A stretch of DNA of 64,000 nt from contig JANLVI010000031.1 in NCBI GenBank assembly GCA_031363915.1, positions 116,880 through 180,879 of the forward strand, written 5' to 3'. How positions within the stretch are numbered: the stretch's first letter is position 1; each line of letters opens with the position of its first letter. This document shows, piece by piece, positions 30,268 to 39,482 of this stretch. The position numbers and the translations under genes are program-made. This stretch comes from JANLVI01 sp031363915. GTDB taxonomy: Bacteria > Vulcanimicrobiota > Vulcanimicrobiia > Vulcanimicrobiales > Vulcanimicrobiaceae. The notes below the pieces were generated by a model. The model did not search any database, was not told where the DNA came from, and saw nothing but the letters and a program-made list of their open reading frames with translations.

Positions 30268-32990
30268 AGAACTGGATGACCGAAGAGTGGCACTTCAAAA
30301 TCCCATTCGAGCGGCGGCTTGTCGCTCTCGGCATATTCGGCGTATTGCTGGACGAGTTTGGCGACCAATCCCGTCCAGCCGGTTTGGTGCGAGGCCCCGA
30401 GCCCCTCGCCCGTATCTCCATTGAAAAATTCATGGAAGACAAGTAAGTTGTTCCAATGCGGGTCGTTTTGAAACGTTTTGTTGGTACCGTAGCAGGGTCG
30501 CGCGCCGTCGGCTCCCGGAAGAAAAAGTGCGGTCATTCGGCGCGAGAGATCTTGCGCCACTTCCCAGAGCGTGTGCTCCTGGCCCGAACCGCTCGGATAT
30601 TCCAGCTTGAAACCGTCACCCAGATACCAGTGGAATTTCTGCAGCGCTTCGATAAAGAGATAGTTGAGCGGGAACCACACCGGACCGCGCCAGTTGGAGT
30701 TGCCGCCGAAGAGACCGCTGGTCGACTCCGCCGGCTCGTAGTCGACTTGGAAGCGCGCGCCGCCGACTTGCAGCACGTACGGGTGCTCTTTGTGGTACTT
30801 CGAGATCGAACGTAAGCCGAAGGGGCTCAGAAACTCGTCTTCGCTCAAGAAGCGCTCGAGGATGCGGCGCAAGCGTTCGGGCGTCACGATCGCAAGCAGA
30901 CGACGATCTTCGATGCCGTCCATATCCATGCACGCGACGTTCTCGCTCAGCTCCGGGCGGTTCGCGATGAACCAGTTGAGGCGCTTGTTGAAGCGTGGCA
31001 GCGCCGCGAGCATGTCGGGGGTGAGCGTTTCGATTGCGAAGAGCGGCACGAGGCCGACGAGCGAACGCACTTTGAGCGGGATGCGCGTCGCATCGGGCAA
31101 GATGAGCTGATCGTAGTAGAGCCCGTCTTCCTCATCCCAGAGTCCCGTCTCATCGTCGCCCAATGAATTCATCGCATCGGCGATATAGAGAAAGTGCTCG
31201 AAGAATTTTGAGGCGATATCTTCATACACCGGATTGTGACGCGCGAGTTCGAGCGCGATTGCGAGCATGTTGAGCGAGTAGACGCCCATCCAACTCGTGC
31301 CGTCGGCCTGATTGAGATGTCCGCCCGTCGGTAAGACGGCGCTACGGTCAAAGACGCCGATATTGTCGAGCCCGAGGAACCCGCCTTGGAAGACGTTGTT
31401 GCCGTGCGCGTCTTTGCGGTTCACCCACCACGTGAAATTGAGCAGCAATTTTTGAAAGACGCGTTCGAGGAAGAAGACGTCGCCGTAGCCGTACATCTTT
31501 TGCTCGATCTTGTAGACGCGCATCGCGGCCCATGCGTGCACGGGCGGATTCACATCGCCGAACGCCCACTCGTAGGCGGGAATCTGACCGTTGGGATGCA
31601 TGTACCACTCGCGCGTGAGCTGCACGAGCTGGCGTTTGGCGAACTCCGGATCGATCATCGCAAGCGGAATCACGTGGAAGGCGAGATCCCAGGAGGCGTA
31701 CCACGGATATTCCCAACTATCGGGCATCGAGAGAATATCGTCGTTATAGAGATGCCGCCAGTTGCTGTTGCGTCCGTGCAAGCGCTCTTTGGGCGGCGGC
31801 GGCATGAGCGGATCGCCTTCGAGCCAATCGCGTACGACGTAGTTGTAGAATTGCTTGCTCCACAAGAGGCCCGCGAACGCGCGCCTCTGCACGATGCGGC
31901 TCTCCTCATCCATCTTGTACGGGTTGAGCGCGTGATAGAAGCGATCGGCCTCATTCGCTCGCTGCTCGAAGGTCGTATCGAACGATGTATCGATCGGGCG
32001 CGCGATTTTACTCTTATCGCTCAGGCGCAGGCGCACCGTCTTCGTCTCGCCGGGCGCAAGATCGAATGCGTAGTGAAAGGCCATCTTCGTGCCGGACTGT
32101 GCGGGGTTGACGGCGCTCTTTTGGCCGCGCACGACATAGCAGTCGATGCCGTCTTTCCGGTACGGCGTCGGATTGCTCGCGCCGAAGACGCGTTCGTAAT
32201 TCGTTTCATTCTCGGTGAAGAGTGCCTCGCCCGCGCCGTCGGTATAGATCCAGTATTCGCCGAGCGTCGGATGGTGCGCGCGCAGCCCGCCGTCCGGCAT
32301 TTTCATCAGCGAGGGCTTCTCGACGCCGGACTTCCACGACCACTCGTTGCGGTACCAGAACTGCGGCACGATATGGAGCGGTGCGAGGACTTTTCCGCGA
32401 TTCGTCGCGGTAATGCGAATGAGGATATCGTCGATCGACTTCTTCGCGTATTCGATCGTCACATCGAAATATGCGTCGTTCTCGAAGATGCCCGTATCGA
32501 AGAGTTCGAATTCACGATCCGCGCGTCCGCGATTGCGGTTTTCCTCGAGTAATCGCTCGTACGGAAAGGCGGCGTGCGGGTATTTGTAGAGCGCCTTCAT
32601 GTACGAGTGCGACGGCGTGTTGTCGAGGTGATAGTAGTATTCCTTGACGTCCTCGCCGTGATTGCCTTGATTGCCGGTGAGGCCGAAGAGCCGCTCTTTT
32701 AAAAACGGATCGGCGCCGTTCCAAAGCGCCGTTGAAAAGCACAGACGCTGGTGGTTGTCGCTGATCCCGAAGAGCCCGTCTTCACCCCAGCGATACGTGC
32801 GTGCGATCGCGTGGTCGAATGGGAAATATTCCCAGGCGTTGCCGTAGGGCGAGTAATCCTCGCGTACGGTTCCCCACTGGCGATCGCTCAGGTAGGGTCC
32901 CCAACGCCGCCAGTGCTCGGTCCGTTTACTTGCGGCCGCGATGCGTTGCCGTTCGGGGTTAGCGTTATCTCCGCCGCCGAGCCAATCCAT
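30264..32990 (-). CDS. GH63/MGH1-like glucosidase
   Basis: A 908-residue protein of the large cytoplasmic glucosidase group with an (alpha/alpha)6 barrel like GH63 and mannosylglycerate hydrolase. The typical N-terminus HWRRWGPYLSDRQWGTVRED is present. Likely catalytic acids are the Asp in WASWDLAFH (about 433) and the Glu in IPAYEWAFGD (about 473). Near the C-terminus GEGLGASHQTGWTGLVAKL is the family signature. It probably removes alpha-glucosyl or mannosyl units from small glycosides. ATG 32990 fits homologues better than 33143, which would overlap the divergent gene. First gene of the operon. Confidence 0.85.
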   Translation of the reverse strand: MDWLGGGDNANPERQRIAAASKRTEHWRRWGPYLSDRQWGTVREDYSPYGNAWEYFPFDHAIARTYRWGEDGLFGISDNHQRLCFSTALWNGADPFLKERLFGLTGNQGNHGEDVKEYYYHLDNTPSHSYMKALYKYPHAAFPYERLLEENRNRGRADREFELFDTGIFENDAYFDVTIEYAKKSIDDILIRITATNRGKVLAPLHIVPQFWYRNEWSWKSGVEKPSLMKMPDGGLRAHHPTLGEYWIYTDGAGEALFTENETNYERVFGASNPTPYRKDGIDCYVVRGQKSAVNPAQSGTKMAFHYAFDLAPGETKTVRLRLSDKSKIARPIDTSFDTTFEQRANEADRFYHALNPYKMDEESRIVQRRAFAGLLWSKQFYNYVVRDWLEGDPLMPPPPKERLHGRNSNWRHLYNDDILSMPDSWEYPWYASWDLAFHVIPLAMIDPEFAKRQLVQLTREWYMHPNGQIPAYEWAFGDVNPPVHAWAAMRVYKIEQKMYGYGDVFFLERVFQKLLLNFTWWVNRKDAHGNNVFQGGFLGLDNIGVFDRSAVLPTGGHLNQADGTSWMGVYSLNMLAIALELARHNPVYEDIASKFFEHFLYIADAMNSLGDDETGLWDEEDGLYYDQLILPDATRIPLKVRSLVGLVPLFAIETLTPDMLAALPRFNKRLNWFIANRPELSENVACMDMDGIEDRRLLAIVTPERLRRILERFLSEDEFLSPFGLRSISKYHKEHPYVLQVGGARFQVDYEPAESTSGLFGGNSNWRGPVWFPLNYLFIEALQKFHWYLGDGFKLEYPSGSGQEHTLWEVAQDLSRRMTALFLPGADGARPCYGTNKTFQNDPHWNNLLVFHEFFNGDTGEGLGASHQTGWTGLVAKLVQQYAEYAESDKPPLEWDFEVPLFGHPVL

Positions 32991-33054
32991 TGACCAAGCA
33001 AGTACGCGACTCTGCGGATGGGACCCCCGTCCCATGTGCGAAAGTGCCGTCCAT

Positions 33055-35007
33055 ATGGAAGCCGGTGTGGTGCGCTTGGGCCGCGAGGTGACCCAGGATC
33101 GAAATGCGGCTGAGGCACGGGAGTGGCTCGTCCCAAACGGCATCGGGGGGTACGCGTCCGGGACGGTCGCCGGAACCCTGACCCGGCGTTATCATGGGCT
33201 GCTTGTTGCCGCGACCTCGCCGCCGGCGGGGCGGCACCTGATCGTGCCCAAGCTCGAAGCCGTGCTCACCTACTGCGGCGTCCGGTATGAACTGGGCACC
33301 AATGTCTGGGCCGATGGCAGCGTCTCGCCCCACGGCTATACACTGCTCGAATCGTTCGCGCTCGATGGAAATATCGCGACGTGGACGTACACGCTCGGAG
33401 ACGCGGTCTTTTCGGTGACGCTAACGATGCAGCCGGGCGCAAACGTGACCGCTCTTGTGTACGCGCTCGAACGCGCGGACGAACCCGCGACGCTGGACGT
33501 GCGCGTCCTGGCAAACGACCGCGATCATCACGGAACGAGCCGCCAAGACGGCCGCGTTTTTGCAAGCGACCTCATCCCCGGCGGCGTGCGCGTCGTGTTG
33601 CCGTCCCTCGGCGCGAGCCTCGCCGTGCGCGCGGACGCGGAGTGGTCGACTTCGGCCGATTGGTATCGCGCCTTCGAACTCGAGCGCGAACGCGAACGCG
33701 GCCTGGAAGCGGAAGAAGATCATCCGATGGTCGGTTCGTTTCGCGCGACGATCGCACCGCAAGGGCAGCTCGGCGTGACGCTTGCACTCGGCGATGGCGA
33801 AACGCCGGGTGCGAATTCGATCGTGGAAGAGCGTCGAGCGCTTGACGAACGGTGTGCTTGCGGTGTGAACGATCCGCAACTGCGGGCGCTTGCGATCGCT
33901 GCAGATGCGTTCGTCGTTGACCGGCCCCTCGCCGATCGCAGCGTCGGCAAGACGGTGATCGCGGGTTATCACTGGTTCGCTGACTGGGGCCGCGATACAA
34001 TGATCGCGCTGCCCGGGCTCACGCTTGCGACCGGCCGCCACGACGTGGCGCGCACGATTCTGCGAACGTTCGCGCGTTACGTCGACGGCGGCATGATCCC
34101 CAACCGGTTTCCCGACGGAAGCGATCCGCCCGAATACAACACCTTCGATGCATCGCTCTGGTATATCGAGGCGGTGCGCGCGTATGTGGCGGCGACGAAC
34201 GATCGCGATCTTGCCGTCGAACTCTATCCGACCTTGCGCGAAATCGTCGACGCGTATAAAAACGGCACGCGCTACGGTATCGTGATGGATGCAAGCGACG
34301 GGCTCGTGCGCGGCGGCGAGGCCGGCGTGCAATTAACTTGGATGGATGCGAAAGTCGGCGAGTGGGTCGTGACACCGCGCATCGGAAAACCGATCGAGAT
34401 CAATGCCCTGTGGTATGCGGCACTCCGCACGCTCGAGCATCTCTCGCAGTTGGTCGACCGCCCGAGCGCGCTGTTTCGCGCGCTTGCCGAGAAAACGCGC
34501 GCCGGTTTTGCGCGCTACTGGAACGGTGACTACGCATACGACGTGCTCGACGGACCGAGTGGCAACGATGCAACGTTGCGCCCAAACGCCATTTTTTCAG
34601 TCTCACTGCATGCAAGCCCGCTCACGCCGCAGCAGCAGCACGCGATCGTCGATGTCTGCGGAAAAGAATTCGTGACCCCGCGTGGTTTGCGCAGTCTCTC
34701 GCCCCGCGATTCCGCATACGTACCGCAGTATCTCGGCGACGTGCACGCACGCGACGGGGCCTACCACCAAGGCACGGTCTGGGGCTGGCTGATCGGCCCG
34801 TTCGCCTCCGCGCACTACCACGTGCATGGAGACCGCGAACTCGCACGTTCGTTCGTCCTCCCGCTCTTGGGCGAGCTCGCGAACTACGGCCTCGGATCGA
34901 TCGGCGAAATCTTCGATGCGGAACCGCCATTCGCGGCCCGCGGCACGATCGCGCAAGCCTGGAGTGTTGCCGAAGTACTGCGCGTGCTCAGCTACCTCTC
35001 CGACTAA
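33055..35007 (+). CDS. Amylo-alpha-1,6-glucosidase (GH133-type debranching enzyme)
   Basis: A 650-residue protein. The N-terminal GDE domain has the pattern GREV...EWLVPNGIGGYASGTVAG...RRYHGLLVA (about 6-45). The catalytic (alpha/alpha)6 domain contains YHWFADWGRDTMIALPGL (about 303-320), MIPNRFPDG and EYNTFDASLWYIEA. The archaeal/bacterial family removes alpha-1,6 glucose stubs. ATG 33055 places the conserved start at residue 6; 33034 is an alternative. It is divergent from the six-gene polysaccharide operon, with only about 65 bases between the two starts, so a shared control region is likely. Confidence 0.9.
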   Translation: MEAGVVRLGREVTQDRNAAEAREWLVPNGIGGYASGTVAGTLTRRYHGLLVAATSPPAGRHLIVPKLEAVLTYCGVRYELGTNVWADGSVSPHGYTLLESFALDGNIATWTYTLGDAVFSVTLTMQPGANVTALVYALERADEPATLDVRVLANDRDHHGTSRQDGRVFASDLIPGGVRVVLPSLGASLAVRADAEWSTSADWYRAFELERERERGLEAEEDHPMVGSFRATIAPQGQLGVTLALGDGETPGANSIVEERRALDERCACGVNDPQLRALAIAADAFVVDRPLADRSVGKTVIAGYHWFADWGRDTMIALPGLTLATGRHDVARTILRTFARYVDGGMIPNRFPDGSDPPEYNTFDASLWYIEAVRAYVAATNDRDLAVELYPTLREIVDAYKNGTRYGIVMDASDGLVRGGEAGVQLTWMDAKVGEWVVTPRIGKPIEINALWYAALRTLEHLSQLVDRPSALFRALAEKTRAGFARYWNGDYAYDVLDGPSGNDATLRPNAIFSVSLHASPLTPQQQHAIVDVCGKEFVTPRGLRSLSPRDSAYVPQYLGDVHARDGAYHQGTVWGWLIGPFASAHYHVHGDRELARSFVLPLLGELANYGLGSIGEIFDAEPPFAARGTIAQAWSVAEVLRVLSYLSD

Positions 35008-35888
35008 GGCGCGCGACCTTCCTCGCGCACCAAAAGCGCGATCCCGGCGAGCACGAGGACGCCACCGATGGTCGTGAACGGGCTCAGGCGTTCGCTGAAG
35101 AGCCACGCGGCGAAGAGTGCCGCAACGATCGGTTCCAGTAGCGTCGTCATCGCCACGATCGTTGACGTTAGCGTGCGCAGTGCGGCGTTGAGTGCCGTAT
35201 GGCCGAGCATCTGCGAGATGAGCGCCATTGCAAGAATACCACCCCACGCGGTAGTGTCCGAGAGCTGCGGGAATCGGTCGTGACTGATGAGTGCCCAGAT
35301 GCCGACCGCGATTGCGGCGACCGGATACGTGCGACCGACGATTCCCATCGTCGAGTAGCGTGCGCTGCGCTGGGGTGATTCACCGATCCGCTGTACGATC
35401 GTGAGATAGCCCGCGATCGCCGCACTGCCGACGAGCGCCAAGATCGCCCCGCGCAGTGGGTCGCTGCCCGCCGCGCTCGGCCAGCCGACAACGACGGCAA
35501 CCCCGACGAGCGCAATACCGATGGCAAGCGTGCGAATGCGCAACGAACCGCGTCGTTTCCGGCGGTCGATAAATTCCGTCCACACCGGTGACGTCGTTAC
35601 GAGCAGCGTCGAGATCGCGACCGTCGTGTAGCGCAGCGAATCGATCCACGTTGCGAAATGCAAGCCGAGCAAAATGCCGGCAAGGATGAGGCGTCCGTCC
35701 GTCGCGCGATCGCCACCACGAAATGCACCGCGGAGCGCGGCGATGGCAACCAGCGGGATCGACGCGATCGCAAGACGTAAAGCGGACGCCCACGCGGGTC
35801 CCGAACCCAGCAACGCGTAGCGTGCGAAGATCGCGGCGGCACCGATCGCGAACTGCGCGAGTACGAGGACGCCGTACGCGCGAATCAC
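35004..35888 (-). CDS. EamA/DMT family transporter
   Basis: A 294-residue inner-membrane protein with ten predicted helices in two EamA repeats. The second repeat ends with the family pattern LEPIVAALFAAWLFSERLSPFTTIGGVLVLAGIALL. Members export or import small metabolites such as amino acids or sugar derivatives; substrate unknown. The start is GTG. Convergent with the debranching enzyme, overlapping by 4 bases. Confidence 0.87.
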   Translation of the reverse strand: MIRAYGVLVLAQFAIGAAAIFARYALLGSGPAWASALRLAIASIPLVAIAALRGAFRGGDRATDGRLILAGILLGLHFATWIDSLRYTTVAISTLLVTTSPVWTEFIDRRKRRGSLRIRTLAIGIALVGVAVVVGWPSAAGSDPLRGAILALVGSAAIAGYLTIVQRIGESPQRSARYSTMGIVGRTYPVAAIAVGIWALISHDRFPQLSDTTAWGGILAMALISQMLGHTALNAALRTLTSTIVAMTTLLEPIVAALFAAWLFSERLSPFTTIGGVLVLAGIALLVREEGRAP

Positions 35889-35949
35889 GATGTTAAGGGC
35901 CGAATAAGCAGATCATAACTCCAATTTAACTTGCAATGCGTATCACGAT

Positions 35950-37233
35950 GTGTTGAACAACGAGCATCTCCTGCGCGCGTCGCTTTTGGCATTCGCCGCC
36001 CTGACCATCGTCGGCTGCAGCGGAGGGTCGTCATCCTCGCCGCTACCAGCACCCGCCCCAACCGCTACCGTCGGCGGAATCCCGACGGCCGCGCCCGTCG
36101 CGGGCAGCCCGATTCAACATGTCATCGTCGTGATTCAAGAAAATCGCACGATGGACAACCTCTTTTACGGCTTTCCGGGCGCCAACGTCAGCAAGACCGC
36201 GATGACGTCGGCCGGAACGACCGTGCCGCTCGCGCCGGTGCCGTTCGAAGTGCCGTACGATCCGAGTCACACGCACGAAAATCTGCAAAAAGAATATAAC
36301 GCCGGCGCCATGAACGGCTTCGACCAAGATCAGATCGATTACAACCCCGCGCTAGCGCCGAAGCCGCCCGCCGGGGTTGCCCTCGGCTACGTTCCCTCGA
36401 ATGAGACGGTACCGTACTTCTCGCTCGCCTCGATTTATGGCCTTGCAGACGACATGTTCGCATCCAAGCAAGTTCCGTCGTTCCCCGGTCACCAATCGCT
36501 GATCGCCGCGCAGACGATCGCCGGCAATAATCCGAGCGACTCCTCGAATCCGAAAATCTGGGGTTGCGACTCCTCCGCCGGTGCGACTGCGCCGTCGTTC
36601 GTCGCCGGGTCCGAAACGCTCGCTGCGCCCGGTGGACCGCCGTGCTACGACTATCAGACACTCGGCGATTTGCTCGATGCCAAAAACGTTTCGTGGAAAT
36701 ATTACACCGGGAAAGTCGGGACGGCCGATGGCGGGATCAGCGCTTACGATGCCGTCAAGCACATTCGCTTCGGCTCTGACTGGAATAAGAACGTCTCGAC
36801 CTCGCCGTTCGATTTCTCCACCGACATCGAGAACCGCACGCTGCCGAGCGTTTCGTACATCACGCCGCCGGCGCTTGCATGAATCCCCGTATTACAACAA
36901 CACCGCAATCCTCGTGACGTGGGATGACTCGGGGGGCTGGTACGATCACGTTGCACCGCCGCTTGATGCGTCTGGACTTCCGCATACATCGAAAAGGACT
37001 GGGGCCTTGGTTCGCTTGGCCAGCGTGATGCGGTTGCCGACGATCTTAGCTCGATGTTCGACTACAACCGCAAGCCGATTCCGGCTGCGTTTGGGTTCGT
37101 GACGCAGACTTCGAGTAACGCGCGATCGGTGCGATCGGTTCGTTCGCCGCTTCAGAACTACAATGGTCACTCGTATAATCTCGAGTACTACAAGAATCTG
37201 GTTTCTACGCGTGCCGTCGATGATGATAAGTAG
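35950..37233 (+). pseudogene. Broken phosphoesterase (AcpA/phospholipase C family) lipoprotein gene
   Basis: The first 310 codons encode a lipoprotein (signal with lipobox TIVGC) and the phosphoesterase core HVIVVIQENRTMDNLFYGFPG, then FPGHQSLIAAQTIAGN. The frame stops at 36880 just after SVSYITPPALA. Homology resumes one frame over (ESPYYNNTAILVTWDDSGGWYDHVAPP, 36881 on), then returns to the first frame at 36988 (IEKDWGLGSLGQRDAVADDLS...KPIPAAFGF), ending TAG 37231-37233. In intact relatives longer sequence separates these blocks, so two internal deletions are implied. Assembly error is possible but two separate events make decay more likely. Codon use becomes more T-ending in the last part. 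Confidence 0.85.
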
Positions 37234-37302
37234 CGCCCGCTAATCGTCGTTTTCTCGATCGCCTGGCCGGTTGGCTGGGCGATTTTTCTTAGATTGTGGC
37301 TT

Positions 37303-37451
37303 GGCGCGGGTGGGGGTGTGGTGACGGTGGGGACGTCCGAAAATCGACACCCATGTCAATTTTCTACTCGGTGACTTTTTGCTCTCGGCATCCTGCCTTC
37401 GCAAAAAGCTCACACGCCCCACTGTCACCACCCCCCCCCCCCACCCGCGCC
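37303..37451. repeat. Large nested inverted repeat with poly-C tract
   Basis: Outer arms 37303-37332 and 37417-37451 are complementary over about 30 bases apart from a C12 run (37431-37442) that lengthens one arm. Inside, 37371-37382 and 37401-37413 form a second stem (GTGACTTTTTGC with its complement, one bulge) around an 18-base loop. The G-rich arm could also form a quadruplex. It lies between the broken phosphoesterase gene and the thiC riboswitch, with no ORF of interest. Confidence 0.8.
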
Positions 37452-37565
37452 CTGGCACTATCGTTGGTTCGCCTGGGACCGTTTGTGGATCGCTTGTCGC
37501 TTCGCGACTCGCCGGCTGGCTTATTTGACTTTCTCTTGGTTCGGGCGTAGGCTCTACGTTCAATG

Positions 37566-37665
37566 CTACGGGAGCCCGGTTAACTGGGCTGAGAGGGTGA
37601 TGGCGCACTTGCGCGTTTCACCGACCGTGAACCTGATCCGGGTTATTCCGGCGTAGGGAACGCTG
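37566..37665 (+). ncRNA. TPP riboswitch (THI element)
   Basis: The conserved parts of the thiamine pyrophosphate riboswitch are present in order: GGGAGCCC near the start, CTGAGAGGGTG (about 37589-37599), a variable stem, then ACCTGATCCGGGTTATTCCGGCGTAGGGA (split across 37631-37659). It is 48 bases upstream of the thiC start. TPP binding would lower thiC expression, most likely by masking the ribosome binding site or through an intervening terminator; which one is not clear. Confidence 0.95.
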
Positions 37666-37712
37666 CTCAGGGTCCGCCTTCCCGTTCTTCGCAGCTTCGC
37701 TTGGAGAACTGT

Positions 37713-39455
37713 ATGGCCGAGATGACGACCCCGACCAATGAGACGATTACGCGTACGCCCTTTCCTGGGTCGCGTAAGGTGTACGCGCAGGGGTCGCGGC
37801 CTGATATTCTTGTTCCAATGCGTGCGATTGCGCTCAGTAATGGTGAGACGCATACCGTTTACGATACGTCGGGGCCGTATACCGATCCCGATACTTCGAT
37901 TGACGTTCGGTCCGGCGTTGCTCCGCTTCGTTCGGTTTGGATTGCCGAGCGTGGGGATACTGTTGAGCTCGAACGGCCTTCGTCGGTGTATCGGGTTGCT
38001 CGCGAGTCGATGCATGAGTTGGATGCTTTGCGGTTTACGACGAATCGTCGTGCGCGTAAGGCCAAATCTGGTGCCAATGTTTCGCAGATGCACTATGCTC
38101 GGCGCGGCGAGATTACGCCCGAGATGGAATTCATTGCGATTCGTGAGAATTGTGAACCGGAGTTCGTGCGCTCTGAAGTTGCTCGCGGGCGGGCGGTGAT
38201 TCCGACGAATATCAATCATCCCGAGACCGAGCCGATGATTATCGGGCGCGGTTTTCTCGTGAAGATCAATGCGAATATCGGGAATTCTGCGATTTCATCC
38301 TCGATCGAAGAAGAAGTCGAGAAGATGGCTTGGGCAACGCGTTGGGGTGCCGATACCGTCATGGATCTTTCGACCGGGAAGAACATTCATGAAACGCGCG
38401 AGTGGATTCTGCGGAATTCTTCCGTGCCGATCGGGACCGTTCCGATCTATCAGGCGCTCGAAAAAGTTGATGGGAAAGCCGAAGACCTTACCTGGGAGAT
38501 TTATCGCGATACGCTCATCGAGCAGGCGGAGCAAGGCGTCGATTATTTTACCGTTCATGCCGGTGTGTTGCTGCGCTATGTTCCCTTGACCGCGAAGCGC
38601 GTCACGGGCATCGTTTCGCGTGGTGGAGCGATTCTTGCAAAATGGTGTCTCTCGCATCATCAAGAGAACTTTTTGTATACGCACTTCGAAGACATTTGCG
38701 AGATCATGAAGGCGTACGACGTTTGTTTTTCCCTTGGGGATGGGCTTCGGCCGGGGTGTACGGCCGATGCCAATGATGAGGCGCAGTTCGGCGAGCTCGA
38801 TACGCTGGGCGAGCTGACGCAGATTGCGTGGAAGCATGACGTTCAGGTCATGATCGAGGGCCCCGGTCACGTGCCGATGCATCTCATCAAAGAGAATATG
38901 GATCGGCAACTCGAGAAGTGCCATGAGGCGCCGTTCTATACCCTGGGGCCGCTAACGACCGATATTGCGCCAGGGTACGATCACATCACCAGTGCCATCG
39001 GCGCTGCGATGATTGGCTGGTATGGGACCGCGATGCTGTGCTACGTGACGCCCAAAGAACACCTTGGTTTGCCGGACAAGCAAGACGTTAAAGACGGCGT
39101 GATTGCATATAAGATTGCTGCGCACGCGGCCGACGTTGCCAAAGGGCACCCGCACGCTCGACATTGGGATGACGTGCTCTCGCAGGCGCGGTTTGAATTT
39201 CGGTGGGAAGACCAATTCAATCTTGCGCTCGATCCCGAAACGGCGCGCTCCTATCACGATGAGACGTTGCCCGCGCAAGGCGCGAAGGTCGCGCACTTCT
39301 GTTCGATGTGCGGGCCTCATTTCTGCTCGATGAAGATCACGCATGAAGTGCGCGAGTATGCCGAGCGCGGTATGGCCGAGAAATCGGCTGAGTTCAAGGC
39401 GGTCGGCTCCGAAGTGTACGTTCCAGCGGCGGAAGCGGTGAGCGCGGGGGATTAG
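37713..39455 (+). CDS. thiC: Phosphomethylpyrimidine synthase ThiC
   Basis: A 580-residue radical-SAM enzyme converting aminoimidazole ribotide to HMP-phosphate in thiamine synthesis. The cluster-binding motif C530-x2-C533-x4-C538 (CSMCGPHFC) is at the C-terminus, and the core has YFTVHAGVLLRYVP, EGPGHVPMH and GPLTTDIAPGYDHI. GGAG six bases before ATG 37713 decides the start over an in-frame TTG at 37701. The upstream TPP riboswitch gives feedback control. By eye its codons end in T (CGT, GTT, GAT, ATT) much more often than in neighbouring genes. Confidence 0.97.
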   Translation: MAEMTTPTNETITRTPFPGSRKVYAQGSRPDILVPMRAIALSNGETHTVYDTSGPYTDPDTSIDVRSGVAPLRSVWIAERGDTVELERPSSVYRVARESMHELDALRFTTNRRARKAKSGANVSQMHYARRGEITPEMEFIAIRENCEPEFVRSEVARGRAVIPTNINHPETEPMIIGRGFLVKINANIGNSAISSSIEEEVEKMAWATRWGADTVMDLSTGKNIHETREWILRNSSVPIGTVPIYQALEKVDGKAEDLTWEIYRDTLIEQAEQGVDYFTVHAGVLLRYVPLTAKRVTGIVSRGGAILAKWCLSHHQENFLYTHFEDICEIMKAYDVCFSLGDGLRPGCTADANDEAQFGELDTLGELTQIAWKHDVQVMIEGPGHVPMHLIKENMDRQLEKCHEAPFYTLGPLTTDIAPGYDHITSAIGAAMIGWYGTAMLCYVTPKEHLGLPDKQDVKDGVIAYKIAAHAADVAKGHPHARHWDDVLSQARFEFRWEDQFNLALDPETARSYHDETLPAQGAKVAHFCSMCGPHFCSMKITHEVREYAERGMAEKSAEFKAVGSEVYVPAAEAVSAGD

Positions 39456-39482
39456 GCTTGCCGCGCGCGTAAGCGCTTTTTT

